From Acidobacteriota bacterium (GTDB taxonomy: Bacteria > Acidobacteriota > Vicinamibacteria > Vicinamibacterales > UBA8438): DNA of 64,000 bases. Numbering within the stretch: the stretch's first letter is position 1; every line of letters begins with the position of its first letter. This document shows, piece after piece, positions 1 through 8,541 of this stretch. The notes under the pieces were generated by a model. The model was not told where the DNA came from. It ran no database searches and saw only the letters and a list, made by a program, of their open reading frames with translations. The stretch lies in contig WTFV01000227.1 of assembly GCA_011523845.1 (NCBI GenBank), forward strand, positions 16,043 through 80,042, written 5' to 3'. The position numbers and the translations under genes are program-made.

Positions 1-488
1 TCGGCGGCGCGGCCGGCCCGGTCGGCCTGGACGTCACCTACACCGCCTACATGAGCCCGCGCGGAAGCTGGGGCACGGTCAAGGAGCTCGCGCTCGGCTT
101 CAGCGTCGACAACGTCGCCGCGCCCTATGCGACGATCGCGTTCGAGCTGTCGGGCAACGCCGCGGGCGACAGCGGGGGCACGTATTTCGAGCTGGGCATC
201 GAGCCGTCGGCTCCCCTGGACGATGCGCCCGTCAGCCTGTCGTTCCCGATCACCATCGGCATGAGCCCGAGCAACTACTACAACCCCGGCGGCGTCAACT
301 ACGCCTTCGGCTTCTTCAGCGCCGGCGCGTCGATCGGCATCCCGCTGGCCGTGCCCGAGGGTTACGGCGAGTGGGGACTTGCGCTCGGCGTCAACGCACT
401 GGTGTTCGGTGACGGACTGAAGCTGATCAACGGGGACGACAGCGGGACGAAGATCATCGCCCTGTTCGGTCTGAGCCTCGGCTACTAG
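1..488 (+). CDS. Outer-membrane beta-barrel protein, C-terminal part (5' end outside window)
   Basis: An open frame enters from the window edge (first full codon at base 3) and ends at TAG 486-488, so only the last about 160 residues are visible. The protein alternates hydrophobic and polar residues in short strands separated by Gly/Asp/Asn turns (for example LALGFSVD, FELGIEPS, ITIGMS) and ends in an aromatic residue (GLSLGY). That ending is typical of outer-membrane barrels recognised by the BAM complex. It resembles the TorF-like putative porins, but with the N-terminus missing the family cannot be fixed. The stop codon is immediately followed by a palindrome that could end transcription. 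No partner gene is visible upstream. Confidence 0.6.
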   Translation, partial: GGAAGPVGLDVTYTAYMSPRGSWGTVKELALGFSVDNVAAPYATIAFELSGNAAGDSGGTYFELGIEPSAPLDDAPVSLSFPITIGMSPSNYYNPGGVNYAFGFFSAGASIGIPLAVPEGYGEWGLALGVNALVFGDGLKLINGDDSGTKIIALFGLSLGY

Positions 489-490
489 GA

Positions 491-512
491 GTCTGCGCCG
501 CGCGGCGCAGAC
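491..512. repeat. Perfect 22-bp palindrome just after a stop codon
   Basis: The half-site GTCTGCGCCGC is followed directly by its exact reverse complement. It begins three bases after the TAG of the upstream barrel gene. The TAGGAGTCTGCGCCGC text (486-501) is the same as the left end of the two-hairpin repeat at 14.8 kb, so this may be a short member or remnant of that family. There is no U-run, so a role as an intrinsic terminator is only possible. Confidence 0.55.
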
Positions 513-595
513 GCGCGGCCGGAAGCGCTGAACCGGCGCCGCACGCGATTGTCGGAATTGGGACTCTGCTTTCCTCCTCGGCGGGGTCGCCAAGG

Positions 596-631
596 GCAGG
601 AGTCGGAGGAACGCCAGCCTCCGACTCCTGC
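596..631. terminator. Long hairpin (14-bp perfect stem) upstream of glnD
   Basis: GCAGGAGTCGGAGG (596-609) pairs perfectly with 618-631 around an 8-base loop. It lies between the barrel gene and glnD, followed by a weakly T-rich stretch and then a TAAAAT hexamer (652-657) that could be the glnD -10 box. It most likely ends the upstream transcript; a regulatory role for glnD cannot be excluded. Confidence 0.55.
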
Positions 632-766
632 TTCCTGTCGCGTGCGCCTGATAAAATACGCCGGTTGCGGCATGGCCGAGGCACGCGGCCGACGGGCAGC
701 CCCGATGATTGAAGTGCCCGGCCGGCTCCGGGCCGCAGATTTGCGCGCCAGCTCGCCAGGACCTCG

Positions 767-3349
767 ATGCCTCACACCCATCACGCGCCTTCGCCCTCCG
801 CCGCCGGGTCGCCCGGCGCACTGCCCGACCTGTCCGGGCGTCTGGCCGAAGCCCGCAAGGAGCTGTCCACCGAGGCCGTTCGCGCCTGCGCGGGCGTCCG
901 TACGCTGCGCCGTTACTCTTCCCGCATCGACGGCATCCTGAAGGACATATACGGGGCCGCGCGCGAGCTCACGGACAAGCCGACCGCGCTGATCCCGCTG
1001 GGCGGTTACGGACGCCGCCACCTCTGTCAGTACTCCGACATCGACCTGCTGATCGTCGTGGACGGCGCGATCGGCGCCCCCGAGGAACGGTTTCTCCGGG
1101 CGATCCTGCATCCGCTCTGGGATCTCGGCCTGGAGGTCGGACACCAGGTGCGGCAGTTCTCCGAGTTCGCCGAGCCGGAGACGGACAACCCGGAGTATCT
1201 CGCGGCCCTCCTGGACTCGCGCTTCCTGGTCGGGGATCGAGAGGTGTTCGACCGTTTCACCGAGGCCTGCCTGACCGCGGAGTCGCCCTGGCGCGCTCCC
1301 ATGCGGGCGGCGCTCGTCGATCTGGCGCGCCAGCGCCACGGGCAGTTCAACCACACGGTCTTCCAGCTCGAGCCGGACATCAAGGACGCCCCCGGCGGCC
1401 TCCGCGACGCCACCGCAATCCGGCTGCTGGCGAGAATGGCCAGCGGCGCTCCCGGCCAGCCGTACACGGATGTCGGACGCCTCGACGAGGCCGAGGACTT
1501 CATGCTGCGCGTCCGCTCCATTCTGCACATGGAGCGCGGCCACAACCTGAACGTCCTGGCCCACGGCCTGCAGGAGACCGTCGCGCAACGCTTCGGCTCG
1601 CCGGGCGACGAGAAGCGGCGGCAGGTCGAACTGCTGATGAGCACCTACTACCACCATGCGCGGCGAATCGACCGCTCGATGGCGACCGTGCTCAAGTCGT
1701 CGCAGGCGCCGCCGGACAGGCACCAGACGGTCAAGCAGATCGGGAACGACCTCGAGTGCGCCTGGGACGGCATCCGCTTCGTCGACGGCACGCTCGCCTC
1801 GCTCCAGCCGCAGAGCTGGCTGCGGCCTTTCGAAGCCGCCCTGGAGGAGGACGTCGACGTATCCGAGCAGGTGCTCACGTGCATCGAGCGCCACGGCGAG
1901 CGCTACACGCCGGAGAGCTTCTTTCCGGCCGAGGAGGAACGCGACCGCCTGCTCCGGGTGCTGCGCCCGCGCCCGGGTCTCTACGACCGGCTCTCGGACA
2001 TGCACGGGCGCGGCCTCCTGGGCAGGATGTTCCCCGAGTTCCAGAAGGTCTACTGCCTCGTCGTACGCGACTTCTACCACAAGTACACGGTCGACGAGCA
2101 CACGTTGCGCACCATCCGCGCCGTGGAGGCCCTGTGCGAACCGCGAACCGCGAGCCGGAAGCGCTTCGCCGGCGTGCTCCGCGAGCTGGAGCAGCCCGAG
2201 TTGCTGGTGCTGGCGCTTCTCTTCCACGACGTCGGCAAGTGGACCAACAAGAACCACTCGGAAGAAGGCGTGCGGATGGCCATCGGGGCCCTGCGCCGCA
2301 TCAGACTCCCGGAGCAGGCCATCGCCACGGTCGAGTTCCTCATCCGTCACCACCTGCAGATGTCCGTGCTGGCCTTCAGGCGGGACGTGGAGGATCCGGA
2401 GACCGCGACGCAGTTCGCCAGGCTCGTGGGTACCGAGGAGCGGCTCAAGCTGCTCTGCCTGCTGACCCTCGCGGACGTCGACGCCGTCAGCCCCGGGGTC
2501 ATGACGCCGTGGAAGGAAGAGATGCTGTGGCGTCTCTACGTCGACACCTACAACCGTCTGACGCTCGGCTACAGCGACGACGAGATAGACGATGCCGGGG
2601 CCGTCGGGAACGAGTTGAGCGCCCAGCGCCCGCCCGACGTCTCCCAGGAGGAGCTCGACACGTTCATCGAAGGGCTCCCGCGGCGCTACCTGCGCATAGT
2701 GGACCGCCCGCGGGTCTACGAGCACATCCGGCTGACACGCGGTCTCCAACCGCGGGAGGTGCGCTCCCTGCTCGAGCAGAAGGACGCCGCGTGGGAGCTG
2801 AGCACGATCGCGCTGGACCAGCCCGGCCTGTTCGCGAAGGTGTGCGGCGTCCTGTCGTACTTCGGCATGGACATCCTGCGGGGCCAGGCGATGACCAACC
2901 GGCACGGCCTCGTCCTCGACATCTTCCAGTTCGCCGACCAGGAAGATTATCTGCGGCTGAACCGGGTGGGGCGCGACGAGCTCACGGGGCTCCTCGAGGA
3001 CGTGATCGGCGGGCGGGTGGACATCGACGACAAGCTGCGGGGACGCTGGGGCTCGCGGTCGACCAGCCGCACTCCGCAGCGCGCCGCGCCGACCGTGCGC
3101 TTCAACAACCACTATTCCCGGCGTTTCACGGTCCTCGAAGTGGTGACCGCGAACGCCTGGGGTCTGCTCTATCGTCTCAGCCACGTCCTGTCCGACCACG
3201 ATTGCGACATCGACCTCGTCCTGATCTCGACCGAGGGCGCGCTGGCCATCGACGTCTTTCACGTCACGAAGGGCCGCGCCAAGCTGTCGGACGCGGACCA
3301 GGAGACGCTGAAGGACGAGTTGCAGCAGGCCCTCGCCACGAACTCGTGA
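767..3349 (+). CDS. glnD: [Protein-PII] uridylyltransferase / uridylyl-removing enzyme
   Basis: This is the glutamine sensor that uridylylates PII when nitrogen is scarce and removes the UMP when glutamine is high. The 860-residue length is close to the usual 850-900. The nucleotidyltransferase signature GGYGRR (79-84) with SDIDL (90-94) is intact. An HD hydrolase motif, FHDVGKW, with His487/Asp488, carries the uridylyl-removing activity. Two ACT domains for glutamine binding follow, starting near residues 678 and 788. The ATG at 767 gives a short Pro/Ser-rich leader before the conserved region. The PII gene starts 19 bases downstream and glnA follows, so it probably heads a glnD-PII-glnA operon. 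A weak TAAAAT box lies at 652-657; no sigma-54 -24/-12 element was recognised. Confidence 0.95.
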   Translation: MPHTHHAPSPSAAGSPGALPDLSGRLAEARKELSTEAVRACAGVRTLRRYSSRIDGILKDIYGAARELTDKPTALIPLGGYGRRHLCQYSDIDLLIVVDGAIGAPEERFLRAILHPLWDLGLEVGHQVRQFSEFAEPETDNPEYLAALLDSRFLVGDREVFDRFTEACLTAESPWRAPMRAALVDLARQRHGQFNHTVFQLEPDIKDAPGGLRDATAIRLLARMASGAPGQPYTDVGRLDEAEDFMLRVRSILHMERGHNLNVLAHGLQETVAQRFGSPGDEKRRQVELLMSTYYHHARRIDRSMATVLKSSQAPPDRHQTVKQIGNDLECAWDGIRFVDGTLASLQPQSWLRPFEAALEEDVDVSEQVLTCIERHGERYTPESFFPAEEERDRLLRVLRPRPGLYDRLSDMHGRGLLGRMFPEFQKVYCLVVRDFYHKYTVDEHTLRTIRAVEALCEPRTASRKRFAGVLRELEQPELLVLALLFHDVGKWTNKNHSEEGVRMAIGALRRIRLPEQAIATVEFLIRHHLQMSVLAFRRDVEDPETATQFARLVGTEERLKLLCLLTLADVDAVSPGVMTPWKEEMLWRLYVDTYNRLTLGYSDDEIDDAGAVGNELSAQRPPDVSQEELDTFIEGLPRRYLRIVDRPRVYEHIRLTRGLQPREVRSLLEQKDAAWELSTIALDQPGLFAKVCGVLSYFGMDILRGQAMTNRHGLVLDIFQFADQEDYLRLNRVGRDELTGLLEDVIGGRVDIDDKLRGRWGSRSTSRTPQRAAPTVRFNNHYSRRFTVLEVVTANAWGLLYRLSHVLSDHDCDIDLVLISTEGALAIDVFHVTKGRAKLSDADQETLKDELQQALATNS

Positions 3350-3368
3350 CCTGCGCGCACATATCGCC

Positions 3369-3701
3369 ATGAAGATGATCGAGGCCATCGTCCGCCCCAA
3401 CCGGGTCGACGCCATCAAGGACGCGCTCGCGAAACAGGACATCCCGGGCATCACGGTCAGCGAGGTACGCGGCCACGGCCGCCAGCGCGGCCATACCACC
3501 GTGTATCGCGGGCGCGAGTACGACATAAGCCTGCTGCCGAAGGCCAAGATCGAGATCGTGGTGGCCGACGACCGGGTCGATGCGGCGATCGACGCCATCA
3601 TGGAAGCGGCGCGCACGGGGGAGATCGGGGACGGCCGAATCTTCGTGCTGCCGGTGGAACAGAGCCGGATTATTCGAACGGGTGAGCGGGACGCCGTGTA
3701 G
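3369..3701 (+). CDS. glnB: Nitrogen regulatory protein P-II
   Basis: This small trimeric signal protein binds ATP/ADP and 2-oxoglutarate and passes the nitrogen status to GlnE and other targets. The 110 residues match the family length. The T-loop reads HTTVYRGREY, with Tyr46 and the uridylylation target Tyr51 at the canonical number, followed by LLPKAKIEIVV. The B-loop TGEIGDGRIFV and the C-loop region (RTGE) are present. It sits between glnD and glnA, as expected for a target of GlnD. Sequence alone does not separate GlnB from GlnK; residue 54 is Ser, unlike either E. coli protein as I recall them. There is no amtB neighbour, so glnB is the safer label. Confidence 0.93.
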   Translation: MKMIEAIVRPNRVDAIKDALAKQDIPGITVSEVRGHGRQRGHTTVYRGREYDISLLPKAKIEIVVADDRVDAAIDAIMEAARTGEIGDGRIFVLPVEQSRIIRTGERDAV

Positions 3702-3772
3702 CGGTATCGTCGAGCGCAGCGGCGCCACAGCTCGCAGAGGTAGTCACCATTCGCAGAACGAGAGGTAACCGA

Positions 3773-5209
3773 ATGACCGCGAACGACGTGATGGCAAAGA
3801 TCAAGGACGAGGGGATCCGGGTCATCGACCTGCGCTTCGTCGACCTGCCCGGGTTGTGGCACCACTTCACCGTGTCGGCGAAGGAGTTCTCCGCGGACGT
3901 CTTCGACGAGGGGATCGGGTTCGACGGATCGAGCATCCGCGGATTCCAGCAGATCCAGGAGAGCGACATGCTGCTGTTCCCGGATCCGACGAGCGCGTTC
4001 GTCGATCCGTTCGCGGCCGAGAAGACGCTCTGCCTGATCTGCAACGTGAAGGACCCGATCACCGGCGAGTCCTACACGCGGGATCCGCGTCACATCGCCC
4101 AGAAGGCCGAGGCGTACCTGAAGTCGACCGGCATCGGCGACACCGCCTACTTCGGTCCCGAGCCCGAATTCTTCATCTTCGACGACATCCGGTTCGGGCA
4201 GACCTACAACGAGGGCTACTACCACATCGACGCCAGCGAGGGCTTCTGGAACGCCGGCCGCGTGGAGAATCCCGACGCCGCCGGCAACTCGCGCAACCTC
4301 GGCTACAAGCCGCGGTACAAGGAAGGCTACTTCCCGGTGCCGCCGATGGACAGCCACCAGGACCTGCGCACCGAGATGCTCCTGGCCCTCGAGGAGGTCG
4401 GCGTCGAAATCGAGGTCCATCACCACGAGGTGGGCACGGCGGGTCAGGCCGAGATCGACATGCGCTTCGACTCGCTCGTCAGCATGGGCGACAAGCTGAT
4501 GAAGTACAAGTACTGCGTCAAGAACGTCGCCCGCCGCCACGGCAAGACGGTGACGCTGATGCCCAAGCCCATCTTCCAGGACAACGGGTCGGGCATGCAC
4601 GTCCACCAGAGCGTGTGGAAGGAAGGCAGGAACCAGTTCTTCGAGGCCGGCACCTACGGCGACATCAGCCAGGCGGCGCTCTACTACATCGGCGGCGTCC
4701 TCAAGCACGCCCCGGCCCTGCTCGCGCTGACCAACCCGACGACCAACTCGTACCGGCGGCTGGTGCCGGGCTACGAGGCGCCCATCAACCTGATCTACTC
4801 GATGCGCAACCGCAGCGCCGCGGTCCGCATCCCGGTCTACTCGAGCAGCGAGAAGTCCAAGCGCATCGAGACGCGCTTCCCCGACCCGACGTGCAACGGC
4901 TACATGGCGTTCAGCGCGCTGCTGATGGCGGGCCTCGACGGCATCCAGAACAAGATCACGCCGCCGGGACCGCTCGACAAGGACCTCTACGACCTCCCGC
5001 CGGAGGAGAAGGCCCAGATCGACAGCACGCCGGCCGACCTGGCGGCGGCGCTCGACGCGCTCGAGGCCGACCACGACTTCCTGCTCAAGGGCGACGTCTT
5101 CACGAAGGACGTCATCGAGACCTGGCTCTCCTACAAGCGGGAGAACGAGATCGACGCGATCCGCCTGCGGCCGCACCCGTGGGAGTTCGCGCTCTACTTC
5201 GATATCTAG
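3773..5209 (+). CDS. glnA: Glutamine synthetase, type I
   Basis: It makes glutamine from glutamate, ammonia and ATP as a dodecamer in the cytoplasm. The protein has 478 residues, close to the usual 470. Visible signatures are GFDGSSIRGFQ, the metal-binding EPEFFIFD, the ATP-binding NGSGMHVHQS, NPTTNSYRRLVPGYEAP and NRSAAVRIP. The adenylylation loop reads LDKDLYDLPPEE, placing the predicted target at Tyr406. This fits the presence of glnE 3.3 kb downstream and indicates the adenylylated (GSI-beta) class. It starts 71 bases after the PII stop, with a purine-rich GAGAGG just upstream. A strong hairpin at 5342-5377 ends the unit. Confidence 0.97.
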   Translation: MTANDVMAKIKDEGIRVIDLRFVDLPGLWHHFTVSAKEFSADVFDEGIGFDGSSIRGFQQIQESDMLLFPDPTSAFVDPFAAEKTLCLICNVKDPITGESYTRDPRHIAQKAEAYLKSTGIGDTAYFGPEPEFFIFDDIRFGQTYNEGYYHIDASEGFWNAGRVENPDAAGNSRNLGYKPRYKEGYFPVPPMDSHQDLRTEMLLALEEVGVEIEVHHHEVGTAGQAEIDMRFDSLVSMGDKLMKYKYCVKNVARRHGKTVTLMPKPIFQDNGSGMHVHQSVWKEGRNQFFEAGTYGDISQAALYYIGGVLKHAPALLALTNPTTNSYRRLVPGYEAPINLIYSMRNRSAAVRIPVYSSSEKSKRIETRFPDPTCNGYMAFSALLMAGLDGIQNKITPPGPLDKDLYDLPPEEKAQIDSTPADLAAALDALEADHDFLLKGDVFTKDVIETWLSYKRENEIDAIRLRPHPWEFALYFDI

Positions 5210-5341
5210 TGGTCCGTCACGCCCTGTTCTTCGGACACGGACATGGGTCTGCAGCGCGTAATCGTTGACGAATCACGACATCGCACACTCGAACACCTGG
5301 TCGTGACGCAGCACTAGGTCCAGCTTCCCAGCCTCCCGTTC

Positions 5342-5377
5342 GGCGGGGTCCCGGCGTTCTGCGCCGGAAACCCCGCC
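5342..5377 (+). terminator. Intrinsic terminator after glnA
   Basis: GGCGGGGT pairs with ACCCCGCC, with an inner CCGGCG/CGCCGG stem around a TTCTG loop. A T-rich tract (TTCTTTCCTGCTCCTTTT) follows at 5382-5399. It lies 133 bases past the glnA stop in the correct orientation. The rest of the 405-base gap 5210-5614 shows no convincing gene. Confidence 0.75.
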
Positions 5378-5614
5378 GGCGTTCTTTCCTGCTCCTTTTC
5401 GCGCTCGTCCGAGGCCCATTCGGTCATCGTCCCGGAAGTTGCGCGGGTCGTCGCCGCCGGGCGGGCACCAATGGCGGCCCCGGCTCGATCGGCCCGGACC
5501 CGTCCGCCGGCCTTCCGCGGCGAGAACGTCTCCTGCGCACGTCGGGCGCTACGCCGCCGACGTGCGTCGCTTCGCTGTACATTACGCCGTCATTTTTCAT
5601 GTATTTTTGACGAC

Positions 5615-6039
5615 GTGGTGTCCAGATTTCGTCGCCTGACCGAGTCGCCTCGACAGAGCTTCTTTCTGTTCGGCGTACGTGGCGCGGGCAAGAGCACGTG
5701 GGCGCGCGAGACATTCCCGGATGCCGAGTACATCGATCTGCTCGACGAACGGCTGTACCAGGACCTGCTCGCGGACCCGTCCCTCTTCGGCCAGTCCGTC
5801 GCCCATCTGGCGCCGGGTGACTGGGTGGTCGTCGACGAGGTGCAGCGACTGCCGGCCCTGCTGACCGGTACCACACCGGCCTCCTGAAGGGACTGCGCGC
5901 ACTCGGGGAGCTGCCTCGGCTCGCGCGCCGGGTATTGGTCTACGCCGGCCGCCGGTCGTTCCGGTCGAGCGATGGCATCGAGGTATGGCCGGCGCGGCGC
6001 TTCGCCGCGGCGGTCGCCGAGGAACGGCTCTGGCCTTGA
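5615..6039 (+). pseudogene. Remnant of an AAA/DUF4143-type ATPase with a large internal deletion
   Basis: The first part, from a GTG near 5615, reads as the N-terminus of the AAA_14/DUF4143 ATPase family. It has SFFLFGVRGAGKSTW (Walker A) and GDWVVVDEVQRLPALL (Walker B), then a frame break and a stop at 5885-5887. From about 5870 another frame continues with the family's C-terminal end, seen as LLKGLRALGEL, RRVLVYAGRR and DGIEVWPARRF, ending at TGA 6037-6039. Intact members are around 380-400 residues, so roughly the middle 250 residues are missing and the join is out of frame near 5868-5880. These ATPases are common accessory genes with no settled role. The remnant separates glnA from the SEC-C gene and glnE. 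Confidence 0.7.
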
Positions 6040-6113
6040 AACCAACTGTAGACCGCGTGGGCGCTAGACCGCGTGGGCGTTATGATTCCTTCGATGATCG
6101 GCAGGGCTGTCGA

Positions 6114-8540
6114 GTGAGGTCCCGGCGCGTCGCAGCGGAACGGAGTCGCGGGGCGGATCGTTCGCAGTCCTCTCGCGAGTGGGTCGGCGGCCGCCTGTCA
6201 CCTCCATTCTTCATCAACGATCGTGGCCCGGAACCCGTCCGCCCCGAGATCGTGCTCTGGGTGGAACTGCCGGACGGCGTCGTCGTCGGCCAGGCACTCG
6301 TCTTGCCCGAAGACTCGGAAGGCGCCGTTGCACGCGTGCTGCGCAGCACCATGGCGGCGCCCGCGGTCGGACCGCCGCGGCAGCCGGACATCATCCGCGT
6401 AGCCGACGCCGCGACCGCCGCCGAGGTGCGCGCCGAGGTTGCGGGAGCCATACCCGTTACGGTCGCCCCGGCGCCGGAGCTCGATGCGCTCTTCGATCAC
6501 CTGATAGCCAAACTGCCGGCGCCCGCGGACGGCAGCTACTTCGGCCGGGGGCGGGTGTCCGCTGTCGCCGTCGAGAAGCTGTTCGACGCCGGCCGCTCCC
6601 TGTTCGCGGTCGAGCCGTGGAAGATAGCCGACGAGCGGCAGGTGATACGGATGGACATTCCGGCGCTCGGCGTCGACGGCGCCTGCCTTTCCATCGTCGG
6701 CCGGCTCGGCCAGACCCGCGGCGTGATGGTCTTTCCGTCGCTCGACGACTTCGAGCAACTCCTCGAAGGTATCCGGGCCGGCGCCGTCGAACGCGGCACG
6801 AGGGCGCTGGACGCCGCGGTGCTCGGGCTGACGTTCGAGCGCGCGACCGACCTGCCGCCGTCGATGCGGGGCGAAGCGACGGAGCACGGGTGGCCGGTCG
6901 CCGGCGCGGACGCCTACCCCGTGGTGGAACACCGCGACCCGGACGGCCTGCCGCGCCCGCTCGTCGAACGGGACGTCAAGATCGCCGCGGCCTGCGCGCT
7001 ATCGCTGAGCGCGTTCTTCGCCGGGCATGCAGCGCTCTTCCAGTCGGACACCGTGGCGCCCGTCCGCGAATCGTACTTCGACGACGACGATCGGGAGGTG
7101 CGGCTCACCTTCCCCTGCGCAGCGTCCGCCGAGTTCGACTTGACGGAATCCGTCGAACCCGAGATGGAGACGCTCCCCGCACCCGCGCCGGCGGAGCCGG
7201 TCCGGCCGCGAGCCGGCCGCAACGAGCCCTGTCCGTGCGGCAGCGGACGCAAGTACAAGAAGTGCCACCTGGCGGCCGACGAGGCCGAGCACGCCGGCCG
7301 CCAGACCGCCGCTCCGATGCACGCACTGGACGATCGGCTGGTGAACCGCCTCGCCCGGTTCGCCCGGCAGGAGTTCGGCGAGGCGTGGGAAGCTCACGAA
7401 GACGACTTCGCCGACCCCGACGAGGCGATTCAGCTCGTGCGGCCCTGGTCGGTCTACTGCTTCGAGGTGGATGGAAGGACGGTCGTCGATGCCTGTCTCG
7501 ACGCCCGCGGACACCGTTTCTCGCGGGAGGAACAGCGCTGGCTGGGCGCCCAGCGCGCCGCATGGCTCTCGGTGTGGGAAGTGGAGGCCGTCGATCCGGG
7601 CGAGACCCTGACCCTGCACGATCTGCTCTCCGGCGCGCGGCGCACGGTGCGGGAAACGCGCGGCTCCAGAACCCTGGTGCCGCGGGACGCGCTGCTGGGC
7701 CGCGTGGTCGACCACGACGGCGTCGCGCTGCTCTGCGGGGTGCATCAGCGGCCGCTGCCCCCCTTCGACACGGCCGAGGTCGTCCGGCGCGCGCGAAGTC
7801 GACTACGCCGCAGGCGAGCCGTGCCGGTCGAGCGACTCCGGAGCGCGGATTTCGGACGCAACCTGATCCGGTACTGGGAAGAGGCCGTCGAAGATCTCGA
7901 CGCGCGCAGCGCGATACCACCCGACCTCCGCAACCGGGACGGCGACCCCGTGCTGCTTACGGTGGATCACTTCGAGGTGGCGCGGGAGAACATGACGGCC
8001 GTCGCCGCCCGCATCGCGGAACTGGATGATGCCCACCGGGAAGGCGCCGACGACGATTCGCCCGTGTACGTGTTCCTGCGGCCCGACGATCCGACGCGGC
8101 CGCAGGGCGAGCAGACGATCATCGGCCGGGTGCGGATGGACGCCGGGGCGCTCCGGATCGAGACCAACTCGCGGGCGCGGGCGGACGCGCTGCGCGAACG
8201 GATCGAGGCGGCCTGCGGCTCCCGAGTCCGCCACCGCGCGCGCGAGCACACGGACCCGCTCGCGCTCGCCAAGGGTCGGGGAAGACCGCGGCAGGCGCCG
8301 GCGTCACCCGAGGAGGAGCACCTGGTGGCGGAGTTCAAGGCCCGCCATTACGCCGACTGGATCGACCAGCCGCTCCCGGCGTTGAATCACGACACGCCGC
8401 GGGAGTACGCGCGCACCGCCGCCGGACGCAGAGCGGTCGAGCTGCTGCTGAAGGACATGGAGAACAGGGAGCAGCGCGCCCGGGGCACACCTTTCGACTT
8501 CTCGACGATCCGCCGCCGGCTCGGCATCGCGCCACGCTGA
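6114..8540 (+). CDS. Large SEC-C zinc-motif protein of unknown function
   Basis: About 808 residues if started at GTG 6114. The true start is uncertain: the frame opens at 5985, but the translation before about 6200 is Arg/Ser-rich and looks non-coding. The only recognisable motif is a SEC-C zinc finger, NEPCPCGSGRKYKKCH, near residues 369-384, in the middle of the protein. The C-terminus carries a segment with WIDQPLPALNHDTPREYA followed by LLLKDMENRE. This resembles the W-x-P-x-PALxGxTP segment at the end of MbcA/ParS/Xre-like (DUF2384) proteins; that link is inference. The flanks contain no recognised catalytic motif. It ends one base before the glnE ATG, so translation is probably coupled, although no role in nitrogen control is established. 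Confidence 0.75.
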   Translation: MRSRRVAAERSRGADRSQSSREWVGGRLSPPFFINDRGPEPVRPEIVLWVELPDGVVVGQALVLPEDSEGAVARVLRSTMAAPAVGPPRQPDIIRVADAATAAEVRAEVAGAIPVTVAPAPELDALFDHLIAKLPAPADGSYFGRGRVSAVAVEKLFDAGRSLFAVEPWKIADERQVIRMDIPALGVDGACLSIVGRLGQTRGVMVFPSLDDFEQLLEGIRAGAVERGTRALDAAVLGLTFERATDLPPSMRGEATEHGWPVAGADAYPVVEHRDPDGLPRPLVERDVKIAAACALSLSAFFAGHAALFQSDTVAPVRESYFDDDDREVRLTFPCAASAEFDLTESVEPEMETLPAPAPAEPVRPRAGRNEPCPCGSGRKYKKCHLAADEAEHAGRQTAAPMHALDDRLVNRLARFARQEFGEAWEAHEDDFADPDEAIQLVRPWSVYCFEVDGRTVVDACLDARGHRFSREEQRWLGAQRAAWLSVWEVEAVDPGETLTLHDLLSGARRTVRETRGSRTLVPRDALLGRVVDHDGVALLCGVHQRPLPPFDTAEVVRRARSRLRRRRAVPVERLRSADFGRNLIRYWEEAVEDLDARSAIPPDLRNRDGDPVLLTVDHFEVARENMTAVAARIAELDDAHREGADDDSPVYVFLRPDDPTRPQGEQTIIGRVRMDAGALRIETNSRARADALRERIEAACGSRVRHRAREHTDPLALAKGRGRPRQAPASPEEEHLVAEFKARHYADWIDQPLPALNHDTPREYARTAAGRRAVELLLKDMENREQRARGTPFDFSTIRRRLGIAPR

Positions 8541-8541
8541 C

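Noticed and set aside
3702..3772. A possible sigma-54 promoter before glnA
   Set aside because: No GG-N10-GC pair with the flanking consensus was convincing; glnA can be read from the glnD transcript.
485..5176. A 1563-codon open frame on the minus strand opposite glnD-glnA
   Set aside because: It lies antisense to three well-identified genes; its product is rich in Arg, Val, Leu and Gly with no family motifs. High-GC codon bias keeps this antisense frame open.
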